A DNA stretch of 64,000 nt from Acidimicrobiaceae bacterium (GTDB lineage: Bacteria; Actinomycetota; Acidimicrobiia; Acidimicrobiales; Aldehydirespiratoraceae): positions 109,228 through 173,227 of the forward strand of contig JAPOYA010000057.1 in the NCBI GenBank assembly GCA_026706815.1, in the 5' to 3' direction. Positions within the stretch are counted from its first letter, which is position 1, and every line of letters starts with the position of its first letter. Below, one piece after another: positions 17,049 to 24,704 of the stretch. A program made the position numbers and the translations under genes. The notes beneath the pieces are model-generated. The model saw nothing but the letters and a program-made list of their open reading frames with translations. It ran no database searches and was not told the DNA's origin.

Positions 17049-17531
17049 ATGTCGGAGTCGATCATCATTGTGGCCTTGGCCGCATGCTGGGCCGGATATC
17101 TCGGCTGGTACTGGAGACAGCGTTTCCGGAGTTCACAGCAAGAGAAGGATCAAGTCAATTCGTTCTCTCAAGGACTCGGCACTCTAGGGTCTGCTCGACT
17201 GCTCCGCGACCAGTCACCGACGGCTGTGTATCAATCATCATCATCGCCGTTGGCGCCCCGCAGCGTGCAACAGGCGGCCCGCAGGCGCCGCGACGTTGGC
17301 ATCACTTTGGGCTTGCTTTGCCTGACGACGCTGTTCGCGGCGTTGGCCTTTGGCCTGGTTGTCTGGGTTGTCCACGTCTTGGTTGATATCGCTGCCGGGT
17401 CGTTCGCCTATTTCGCCTTTCAGCGCCGTAGCATCGCCGCTGAGCGGGAGATGAAGGTACACATGCTCTACCCTGATCGCATGGTTGAGCAACCGCCGCT
17501 TGCGGGAGCCGGAAGGGCTGTCAACGGTTAA
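17049..17531 (+). CDS. SepX/GlpR-like divisome membrane protein
   Basis: 160 aa. An N-terminal helix (SIIIVALAACWAGYLGWYW) is followed by a basic stretch and the VNSFSQGLGTLG region. A middle polar segment leads to an arginine-rich QAARRRRDVG before two more helices (residues ~87-130). The end is cytoplasmic and basic. This layout and the N-terminal pattern resemble the actinobacterial septal protein called SepX in Streptomyces and GlpR in Corynebacterium, which is the membrane receptor of the MoeA-like protein Glp. It is shorter than most described members. The moeA gene three positions upstream supports the link. The assignment rests on pattern recognition, without an alignment. Confidence 0.6.
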   Translation: MSESIIIVALAACWAGYLGWYWRQRFRSSQQEKDQVNSFSQGLGTLGSARLLRDQSPTAVYQSSSSPLAPRSVQQAARRRRDVGITLGLLCLTTLFAALAFGLVVWVVHVLVDIAAGSFAYFAFQRRSIAAEREMKVHMLYPDRMVEQPPLAGAGRAVNG

Positions 17532-17605
17532 GGCCGACGGTTAAGGCGTTCGAGGAGCGGACAGGTCCGTACCTTGCGCGCGCGGCGCTACGATTGCCGG
17601 TTGCA

Positions 17606-17678
17606 GGGGGTGTAGCTCAGTTGGTAGAGCGCCTCGGTCGCATCGAGGAGGCCAGGGGTTCAATTCCCCTCACCTCCA
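17606..17678 (+). tRNA. tRNA-Ala (anticodon CGC)
   Basis: A complete 73-nt cloverleaf. The acceptor stem GGGGGTG pairs with CACCTCC and includes a G3:U70 wobble pair, the identity element of tRNA-Ala. The D arm is GCTCAGTTGGTAGAGC. The anticodon stem CCTCG/CGAGG encloses GTCGCAT with anticodon CGC. The T arm AGGGGTTCAATTCCCCT is standard. The discriminator is A, and CCA is not encoded. Confidence 0.96.
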
Positions 17679-17702
17679 CTCTGCTTGTGCCGGGCGCGGC
17701 CG

Positions 17703-17736
17703 GAGCCGTTCACCTGGGAGAGCCGTTTACCTGGGA
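17703..17736. repeat. 17-bp tandem duplication at the 3' end of the binding-protein gene
   Basis: GAGCCGTTCACCTGGGA is followed directly by GAGCCGTTTACCTGGGA, one mismatch in 17. The second copy contains the stop codon (TAA on the minus strand) of the ABC substrate-binding protein. A recent slippage or duplication event is the simplest explanation. Confidence 0.6.
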
Positions 17737-19394
17737 GCGGGGCGGAAGTCGTTGCGACCCGTGATGCAGACCGGATCCCCGCTGCGCCGGACGAACGGCA
17801 ACGGCTGGTCACACGGGAAAGAGAAGTCCAGTGTTTGGATCGAGTCAGCCATCTGGGTCTTGCCGGGACGGATCGACGCTGGTGCCATCGCGTTGTTGTC
17901 GATGGGACCCAAATTGATGATTGCCTCGCGGACGTCAGCGATAGTCGGGTTGTCACCCGCGTCGTACAGCCCGCGAGCCATTATGCGGGTGATCCCGCAG
18001 ACGCTGCCGACCATCCCGTAGCCCGAGTCGCCCAGAGTCCGCCAATCATGGCCGGCGCCCGACGGACTGTTCTCGCTGTAGAGCTGGTTGCAGTTCTCGG
18101 CCATGGCGTTGGGCACATAGTCTGGATCCCGGTATTCACCCGTGGTCCTGAAGTCAATGATCGTGGCGCCGTTGTAGAGGTTGCCGGCTTCGACGTTGTT
18201 GGCAATCTGGCCCGACACAAGTTCAGAAGTCTGAGAGTTGAAATCCGAAGCGAAGAAGCGCACATCGCCAGGCTCGTAACCCTGATTGGCCATCTCCCCG
18301 ATGTAACCGGGTGCGGAAACCACGTTGAGGACATTGAAGAAACCGTTCACCCCCGCGTTGACCATGTTGGTGACGGACTCGGTGACGCCGCCGAAGCAGA
18401 TCGCTCCACCGCCGCAGTCGATCACATCGAACACGACCTCGAACCCGGCGCCACGCAATGGAGCCACGAGACCCTCTTCCACAGCCTCGACCTGCCCCGG
18501 TGTGTTGGGAGCCGCAACGCCCAGCGTGAGGCCGTCGAGCTCACCGCTGTTCAGAAGGTCGATGACCATGAAACGCATGCTCTCCTCCAGGGTTGGAGAC
18601 AGCGAGAGCAGCAAATCGTTGGAACGGGCCATGAACTCTTCGGTCTGCCCTTGGGTCGAGATGAATATGGTCTCCTGCTCCTCGACCAAGCACAGATTGG
18701 CTGTCCCCTGGAAGCCGGTGCTGTTCATCACGATCACCGACTGATGGTCCTCGGTCATCGCCAAGCAGGCAGCGTTGCGGCTGCCGTCGACGTCGGAGCC
18801 CAGAACTTCTGCCTCCGCGTAGCCAAGGTCGAGCATGCGGCCTCTGATCCCGCCGCACTCCTCGTTGATGTAGTCGATGAAGACCTCGAAAATCTCCTTC
18901 GGATCGCCGACAGGCACAGCGAAACCCAAATCGGTCAGGTCTTCGAGACGGCTCCTAATGTGGCCGACTCTGATCGAGTCGGCGGTGATTCCGTCGTCCG
19001 TGTCGACGCGGTTCTGGGCTGGATCATGACGCACGCAGAAAACGTCGTGCTGTGCGAACGGATGGTCTCCACGGTCGAAGCCCTGCTGGAACTCGGCGAA
19101 GACGCCGCCGCGAGGATCGTCATAGATGTTGGGAGCCGCCGCTTCCTCCTCGGGCATCTCACCGTCGTTATCCTCACCAGCGTCGTCTCCTGTGGTCGTT
19201 TCGGGCGCGTCGTCTGCGCTGTCGTCTCCTGTGGTCGTTTCGGGCGCGTCGTCTGCGCTGTCGTCATCCTGCGCTGCTGTGTCGCCGTCGTCGGCGTCAT
19301 CACTCGAATCATCGGTCGTCTCACCGCCGCAAGCAGCGGCAAAAAATGCAAAAGCCAGCAAAACCGCTAGCCACCGGAACCGTTGGTTGTGCAT
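17727..19394 (-). CDS. ABC transporter substrate-binding lipoprotein (Liv/amide type)
   Basis: 555 aa from the ATG at 19394, preceded by GGAGGG. The N-terminus is a lipoprotein signal (RFRWLAVLLAFAFFAAACGG) with a lipobox ending at Cys, so the mature protein is tethered outside the membrane. A Ser/Asp/Thr linker with a duplicated 13-residue unit follows. The rest is a type I periplasmic binding fold, with segments such as DSIRVGHIRS and ETIFISTQGQTEEFMARS. It is divergent from the two fused transporter genes and would deliver substrate to them. The ligand could be an amino acid, urea/amide or a methylated compound. The family alone does not decide. Confidence 0.85.
   Translation of the reverse strand: MHNQRFRWLAVLLAFAFFAAACGGETTDDSSDDADDGDTAAQDDDSADDAPETTTGDDSADDAPETTTGDDAGEDNDGEMPEEEAAAPNIYDDPRGGVFAEFQQGFDRGDHPFAQHDVFCVRHDPAQNRVDTDDGITADSIRVGHIRSRLEDLTDLGFAVPVGDPKEIFEVFIDYINEECGGIRGRMLDLGYAEAEVLGSDVDGSRNAACLAMTEDHQSVIVMNSTGFQGTANLCLVEEQETIFISTQGQTEEFMARSNDLLLSLSPTLEESMRFMVIDLLNSGELDGLTLGVAAPNTPGQVEAVEEGLVAPLRGAGFEVVFDVIDCGGGAICFGGVTESVTNMVNAGVNGFFNVLNVVSAPGYIGEMANQGYEPGDVRFFASDFNSQTSELVSGQIANNVEAGNLYNGATIIDFRTTGEYRDPDYVPNAMAENCNQLYSENSPSGAGHDWRTLGDSGYGMVGSVCGITRIMARGLYDAGDNPTIADVREAIINLGPIDNNAMAPASIRPGKTQMADSIQTLDFSFPCDQPLPFVRRSGDPVCITGRNDFRPAPR
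19182..19259. repeat. 39-bp tandem duplication in the lipoprotein linker
   Basis: Two identical 39-bp units (19182-19220 and 19221-19259) encode DDSADDAPETTTG twice, in frame, directly after the lipidated cysteine region. A partial third unit follows. It lengthens the acidic, Thr-rich linker that holds the binding domain away from the membrane. Confidence 0.85.
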
Positions 19395-19574
19395 CGGACC
19401 CTCCATGCCTGATCGCCGCGGGTGTTCACGGCACAGCCAGAATTGTTGCCTCAAGTGACGCGCGACTCAAATCGCTGCTGAGGTTTCTTGAGTCGATTTG
19501 CGCTCTCGCTGCTGGCGCGGCTCTGCTTGTGCGGTGATGACGCCGGCGCACCGAACCGTCAACCTGGGGGGTCG

Positions 19575-21809
19575 ATGAGCAGCCAGGACCGAGATGTTGA
19601 ATCCGGAGAGGCTGCAGCCGAGTCGGCCGGAAGTTCAACAGCACGGCTGGCAGCCGCGGTCCTAGACGAGGAAGCGCGTCGCCAGATCGAACAAGCGGAA
19701 CGGGACAAAGCGGTATTGTTCCCCGACGACCTGCTTCCAGGCGTGGGTGACGAGCCGATGACGTTGCGCGAGGCGATGGCAGTCGGAGGCAAGACCACTG
19801 TGGTGATGATGTTCCTGCTGAACTTCATCGACGATCTTCCACGGGCCGTGCGGGTAATCGGACCCGACATCCAAAACTCGCTTGACATCTCAGACACCGT
19901 GCTGGCCGGCGTCCTCGGCTTTGGCGGGGTTGCCTTAGTCCTGGGAGCGGTCCCGATGGCAGCCCTCGCTGATCGCGTGACCCGTGTCGCCATCATTCCT
20001 GTCGCCTCGTTGTTCTGGGCGGCGACGATGGCGTTGTCGGGGTTCATAGTCAATGCCTTCCAGTTGTTCTGGACCAACGCTGCTACCGGCTTCGGGCAGG
20101 CATACAGAATTCCGGTTTCCAACTCGTTGATCAGTGACCGCTATCCCATACAGGCGCGGGCGCGGGTGTTTGCATTCGAGGCCTTGGGCCGACCGCTCGG
20201 CCAGCTCCTGGGTCCGCTGGCGATCGGCTTGATTGTGGCGATAGCCGGCGGTGAGGAAGGCTGGCGCTGGGCGTTCTACATCATGGCTATTCCACCGGTG
20301 CTGGTCGGTTTGGCCTCGCTGGCGATGAAGGAACCACCGAGGGGCAAGAACGAACAGATCGCGGTGCTCGAGGACGACGCCATCGACGTGGAGGAACTTG
20401 AGGCGTCGATGAGTACGGCTCTGGCTCGGCTGCGCAAGGTCCGAACCTTCTATTTCTTGGCCACAGGCGTTGGCGTGCTGGGGTTCGCGTTGATCGCGGT
20501 GCCCGGCCAGTTCAACCTGATGCTCGAGGACAAGTACGGGCTCGACGCCCTCGATCGGGGGATTGTCGAATCGCTGCTATGGATCCCTGCGTTGATCGGT
20601 ATTCCGGTCGCGGGTCGAGTGTTCGACCGCAAGTTCCGCGAGGACCCCGAAGCTGTGGTCAAGCTGACCGGATCGTTGATCATCGCCGCAGGCTTTGTCT
20701 ATCTGGTGGCGTTGCCGATCAAAGACCGGGTGCTGCTGATTGCAGGCGTCGGGTTGGCCCAAGCGCTGATCTCGGCCGCGTTCGTAGCCGCCCCGACAAT
20801 CATCGCCTTGGTCTCCCCGTACCGGATCCGGGCCCAGGCGTTCGCCCTGCTGCCGGTTTTCATCTTCCTGATGGGGGGGTTCGTCGGCGGCCTGATCGCC
20901 GGGCAGATCTCCGACGCTTACAACAACCGCACCGCCATGATCATCCTTGCGCCCTATGCCGCCATGCTCGGCGGCTGGCTGATCAGGCGCGGCGCCGGCC
21001 ACATACGCCGAGACGTCTCCCTGGTGGTGGAGGAACTGCTCGAAGAGCAATCCGAAGCACGCAGGATCGCCTCGGGTGAAGCAGTCCCCGTGCTGCAAGT
21101 TCGCAACCTGGACTACAGCTACGGACCGGTTCAGGTTCTGTTCGATGTGGAGATCGAAGTGGCCAAGGGTGAGGTGCTGGCCCTGCTGGGAACCAACGGC
21201 GCCGGAAAATCCACGCTGCTGCGAGCCGTCTCCGGTCTGGGCATCCCCGACCGGGGCGTGGTTCGCCTCAACGGGCGCACGATCACCTATGCCGAGGCCG
21301 AGACGCGCTTCCGGGTCGGCATTGTGCAGTTGCGGGGAGGTGAGGGGATCTTCCCGGAGTTGAGCATCGGCGACAACCTTCGCGCCGCGCTCTTGGGCAA
21401 AGAAATGGAACCCGAGGAGGCAGCACGAAGGATTGCCAAGGCCATCGAGACCTTCCCTGTGCTGAATGGCCGACTCGGAGAGCTTGCCGGCGATCTGTCG
21501 GGAGGCCAGCAACAGATGTTGGCCTTGGCAATGGCACTGATCCACGAACCCGAGGTTCTCCTCATCGACGAACTGAGCCTGGGACTTGCGCCGGTGGTGG
21601 TTCAGGAGTTGTTGGAGGTCGTGTCGGACCTCAAAGCGCAGGGTCAGACGATGATCATCGTCGAGCAATCGCTCAACGTCGCTCTGGCTTTCGCTGATCG
21701 AGCCGTCTTCATGGAGAAAGGCGTGGTCCGCTTCGAAGGACCTGCACAAGAACTCGCCGAACGCGATGACCTGGCCCGGGCCGTCTTCTTGGGAGGCGAA
21801 GGCGGATGA
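19575..21809 (+). CDS. Fusion of an MFS-type permease and a LivF-like ABC ATPase
   Basis: 744 aa from the ATG at 19575 (GGGGGG upstream). Residues ~60-475 are an MFS-like membrane domain with about 12 helices. An example is TVVMMFLLNFIDDLPRAVRV, followed by GFGQAYRIPVSNSLISDRYP and a cytoplasmic loop rich in acidic residues. Residues ~500-744 are a complete ABC ATPase of the LivF kind: Walker A GTNGAGKST (~538), signature DLSGGQQQMLALAMAL (~641), Walker B VLLIDELSLGLAP (~660) and H-loop IIVEQS. Normal LivF proteins have no membrane domain. The next gene, which supplies LivH, LivM and LivG, overlaps by 4 bp, so this protein provides the second ATPase. What the MFS part transports is unknown. 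Confidence 0.88.
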   Translation: MSSQDRDVESGEAAAESAGSSTARLAAAVLDEEARRQIEQAERDKAVLFPDDLLPGVGDEPMTLREAMAVGGKTTVVMMFLLNFIDDLPRAVRVIGPDIQNSLDISDTVLAGVLGFGGVALVLGAVPMAALADRVTRVAIIPVASLFWAATMALSGFIVNAFQLFWTNAATGFGQAYRIPVSNSLISDRYPIQARARVFAFEALGRPLGQLLGPLAIGLIVAIAGGEEGWRWAFYIMAIPPVLVGLASLAMKEPPRGKNEQIAVLEDDAIDVEELEASMSTALARLRKVRTFYFLATGVGVLGFALIAVPGQFNLMLEDKYGLDALDRGIVESLLWIPALIGIPVAGRVFDRKFREDPEAVVKLTGSLIIAAGFVYLVALPIKDRVLLIAGVGLAQALISAAFVAAPTIIALVSPYRIRAQAFALLPVFIFLMGGFVGGLIAGQISDAYNNRTAMIILAPYAAMLGGWLIRRGAGHIRRDVSLVVEELLEEQSEARRIASGEAVPVLQVRNLDYSYGPVQVLFDVEIEVAKGEVLALLGTNGAGKSTLLRAVSGLGIPDRGVVRLNGRTITYAEAETRFRVGIVQLRGGEGIFPELSIGDNLRAALLGKEMEPEEAARRIAKAIETFPVLNGRLGELAGDLSGGQQQMLALAMALIHEPEVLLIDELSLGLAPVVVQELLEVVSDLKAQGQTMIIVEQSLNVALAFADRAVFMEKGVVRFEGPAQELAERDDLARAVFLGGEGG

Positions 21810-24670
21810 TCGAGCTTCTCGGTCTTGAGATCGGCCAACAATCGATAGTGATCGGCATCATCGCAGGGCTCACCTATGCCGCGTTGGCGGCGGGTTTCGT
21901 GCTCATCTATCGCTCGACCGGCGTACTCAACTTCGCGCACGGCGAGATGGGCTTCTTTGGTTTGGCGATCTTCGTGATGATGATCATCAACTATGGATTT
22001 AACTGGTGGGTCGCGTTCGCATTGGCGATCGCCGGCACCGCCGTGATCGGGATGGCCGTTGAACTGATCGTGGTCAGGCGGCTGTTCGAATCACCGCGAC
22101 TGGTGTTGTTGATAGCCACAATCGGGGTAGGCCAGATCCTGACTCTGGCGCGTGTCGGCTGGATCCCCGACATCACTGCCGGAGGGAGCATTCCCACGGC
22201 TTTCGAGATGACCTGGGAACCGACGGACCACATCCGGCTGCAAGCACGCGAGATCACGGTGCTCGCCGTGGTACCGGTCCTCATCGCCTTGCTCGGCTTG
22301 TTCATGACCAAGACCCGCTTCGGCTTGGCGGTGCGGGCTTCGGCGTCCAATCCCGACACCGCCCGGGTCTACGGCACCTCGCCCCGTCGGGTGTCGACGA
22401 TCGTTTGGACCATCGCAGGCGGGTTCGCGGCGGCGACCGCGATCCTCACCGCGCCGCTTCAAGGATTTCAAGCGGCGACCGTCGACGACACCGGCAACCT
22501 CTTGGTCGAGGAACTCCTCCTGAAGGTGCTGGTCGTGTCATTGCTGGCCAAGATGCGGTCCTTGCCGGGCGTTATCTGGGCGGGTCTCGCGGTCGGCGTG
22601 GTCGAGAAGATTGTCCGGAACAACGTTGATTCGACCAATCAGTCGATCGTCAACCTGTGGTTCTTCATCACCGTGCTGGTGGTGGTCCTGTGGTTCGTGC
22701 GTTCAAGCAGGGAGGATGTGGGCTGGTCGCTGTCACCGACTCTGCGGCCGGTCCCTGAGAGGCTCCGCAGCATCTGGTGGGTGCGAAACCTCAACGGCAT
22801 CGGATTCCTCTTCCTGTTCGGGGCGCTGGCCCTGGTCCCGATCTTTGTGACGAGTTCTGCGCCGATCCTCATCTGGAGCAACATTCTGTTGTTCGCCATG
22901 GTGGCCTTGTCTCTGACCGTTCTGACCGGATGGGCAGGGCAGCTGTCCCTCGGCCAGTTCGCTTTCGTCGGCGTCGGGGGATTGGCCACGCTGGCGTTCA
23001 CCGAAGGTCACGACATACCGATCCCGTTCGATCTGTTCGACCTCAGCATCGACGTGCCCTGGGGGATCGCGGTGATTCTGGCGACAGCGCTGGGAGTGCT
23101 GGTCGCGGTTCTGGTCGGTTTGCCGGCGTTGCGGGTGCGCGGCTTGTTCCTGGCCGTCACCACCCTCGCGTTTGCAGTCATGGCCGGCACTTGGATCTTC
23201 ACTCAAGACTTCTTCAGCGGCGGCACGACCGCGCCTCGGCCGCCCGATCGACCGGCGTTGTTCGGGATCGACGCCGGGGAGTCGCGGCGGACGCTGTATC
23301 TGGTCTGCCTCGTGACGCTCGTATTGATGTCTTGGATTGTGGCCCGTATCCGCGCCACAGGCATCGGACGCTCGTTCATCGCGGTGCGCGACAACGAGGA
23401 CATGGCCGCGGCCTCCACGGTTCCGCCGGGTCGCATGAAACTCGCGGCTTTCGCGGTGGCTGGGGGGATGGCGGCTTTGACGGGCGCTCTCTATGTCATC
23501 GTCCAACCATCGCTCAGTCCCGGTACACAATTCGCGCCCGTCAATTCGTTGCGGGTGGTCGTGATCGCGATCGTGGGCGGCTTGGGATCGGTTGCCGGAC
23601 CGGTTCTCGGCTCGCTGTGGATCCTGGGCATTGAGCGGTTGGTGCCGGATCAGCTCCGCGACCTGCAGCAACTGCTCACCTCCAACATCGGCCTGCTGGT
23701 GCTGCTCATGTACTTCCCGGGGGGCTTGCTGCAGATCGTCTATTCGATCCGCGATGGCCTGCTGGCGGTGGCAGACCGTCGCCTCAGCGAGCGCCGAGCC
23801 GGCGATCCGCCCCAGGTGGTGGAGCGCAAGGCGGTTCCGGCAAAGACACGTCCCGAGCGCCCGACGGTGGACGGCCCGACTCTAGCGGCTCGCGGCATGA
23901 CTGTCCGATTCGGAGGCAACACCGCCGTGGCTGACGTCGACTTCGAGATCCACCAGGGAGAACTGGTCGGCCTCATCGGAACCAACGGCGCTGGAAAGTC
24001 GACCTTGCTCAACGCGATCGGTGGGTTTGTGCCCTCCGAGGGCACGGTCGAAGTCCTTGGAGTGGATGTCACGGACCGCAGTGCCTCGGCCCGTCACCGC
24101 CTCGGTCTCGGGAGGGGCTTCCAGGCGGCCCGCCTGTACCCGGGCCTCACCGTGCGAGAGGCGGTGATGGTCGCGTTGGAGGCCCGTCAGCATTCTCGTC
24201 TGGTGCCGTCGATGCTGGCGCTGCCACCGTCGGGCGTCCACGAGCGCGCCAAGCGAAGCGAAGCCGATGAGATCATCGACTATCTCGGACTGGGGCGGTA
24301 CTCGGACTCTTTCATCGAGGCGCTGTCGACAGGAACGCGGCGCATCGTCGAGCTCGGCAGCCTCTTGGCGGTCGATGCACGCGTACTGCTGCTCGATGAG
24401 CCGACCGGTGGTGTGGCCCAGCGAGAAGCCGAGGCGTTCGGGCCGCTCATCAAGCAGATCCAATCCGAGCTCGACGCCTCGGTCGTGGTGATCGAACACG
24501 ACATGCCGTTGGTGATGAGCATCAGCGACCGGGTGTACTGCCTTGAGTCCGGCGCCGTGATAGCCGACGGGCCCCCAGATGAGGTTCGCAGCGATCCCAA
24601 GGTTGTCGCCAGCTATCTCGGAACCGACGAGTCGGCCATCCAGCGGTCCGGCCCCGCCGAGCGCGGCTAG
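21806..24670 (+). CDS. Fused LivH-LivM-LivG branched-chain-type ABC importer
   Basis: 954 aa combining three normally separate subunits. Residues ~1-300 are a LivH permease (GVLNFAHGEMGFFG; ASNPDTARVYGTSPRRV). Residues ~320-650 are a LivM permease (SLTVLTGWAGQLSLGQFAF; GRSFIAVRDNEDMAAAS). Residues ~690-935 are a LivG ATPase with Walker A GTNGAGKST (~724) and Walker B VLLLDEPTGGVAQ. The LivG signature motif is LSTGTRRIVELG instead of LSGGQ, a variant found in this subfamily. With the MFS-LivF fusion upstream and the divergent lipoprotein, the whole importer is encoded by three genes. The predicted substrates are amino acids, amides or similar polar solutes. Confidence 0.9.
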   Translation: MIELLGLEIGQQSIVIGIIAGLTYAALAAGFVLIYRSTGVLNFAHGEMGFFGLAIFVMMIINYGFNWWVAFALAIAGTAVIGMAVELIVVRRLFESPRLVLLIATIGVGQILTLARVGWIPDITAGGSIPTAFEMTWEPTDHIRLQAREITVLAVVPVLIALLGLFMTKTRFGLAVRASASNPDTARVYGTSPRRVSTIVWTIAGGFAAATAILTAPLQGFQAATVDDTGNLLVEELLLKVLVVSLLAKMRSLPGVIWAGLAVGVVEKIVRNNVDSTNQSIVNLWFFITVLVVVLWFVRSSREDVGWSLSPTLRPVPERLRSIWWVRNLNGIGFLFLFGALALVPIFVTSSAPILIWSNILLFAMVALSLTVLTGWAGQLSLGQFAFVGVGGLATLAFTEGHDIPIPFDLFDLSIDVPWGIAVILATALGVLVAVLVGLPALRVRGLFLAVTTLAFAVMAGTWIFTQDFFSGGTTAPRPPDRPALFGIDAGESRRTLYLVCLVTLVLMSWIVARIRATGIGRSFIAVRDNEDMAAASTVPPGRMKLAAFAVAGGMAALTGALYVIVQPSLSPGTQFAPVNSLRVVVIAIVGGLGSVAGPVLGSLWILGIERLVPDQLRDLQQLLTSNIGLLVLLMYFPGGLLQIVYSIRDGLLAVADRRLSERRAGDPPQVVERKAVPAKTRPERPTVDGPTLAARGMTVRFGGNTAVADVDFEIHQGELVGLIGTNGAGKSTLLNAIGGFVPSEGTVEVLGVDVTDRSASARHRLGLGRGFQAARLYPGLTVREAVMVALEARQHSRLVPSMLALPPSGVHERAKRSEADEIIDYLGLGRYSDSFIEALSTGTRRIVELGSLLAVDARVLLLDEPTGGVAQREAEAFGPLIKQIQSELDASVVVIEHDMPLVMSISDRVYCLESGAVIADGPPDEVRSDPKVVASYLGTDESAIQRSGPAERG

Positions 24671-24686
24671 AGCCCCGAGCGGCTCT
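24669..24686. terminator. Hairpin between livHMG fusion and the convergent secreted-protein gene
   Basis: AGAGCC and GGCTCT pair around a 6-base loop (CCGAGC), starting at the stop of the transporter fusion. The site lies between two convergent genes and may end transcripts from both sides. There is no T run, so confidence is limited. Confidence 0.4.
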
Positions 24687-24704
24687 GTGGGCGGTGTCGG
24701 TGGG

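Noticed and set aside
17525..17547. 10-bp direct repeat CGGTTAAGGC just before the tRNA as an attachment site
   Set aside because: The repeat is short, lies upstream of the tRNA and not at its 3' end, and no integrase or element boundary is present.
17685..19370. 561-aa open frame on the + strand
   Set aside because: It is antisense to the substrate-binding lipoprotein, which has a signal peptide, a ribosome-binding site and a recognisable fold. The long open frame is a by-product of high GC content.
20577..21749. 390-aa open frame on the minus strand
   Set aside because: It is antisense to the MFS-LivF fusion with its complete ABC motifs, and its composition (Gln, His, Asp rich) is typical of a shadow frame.
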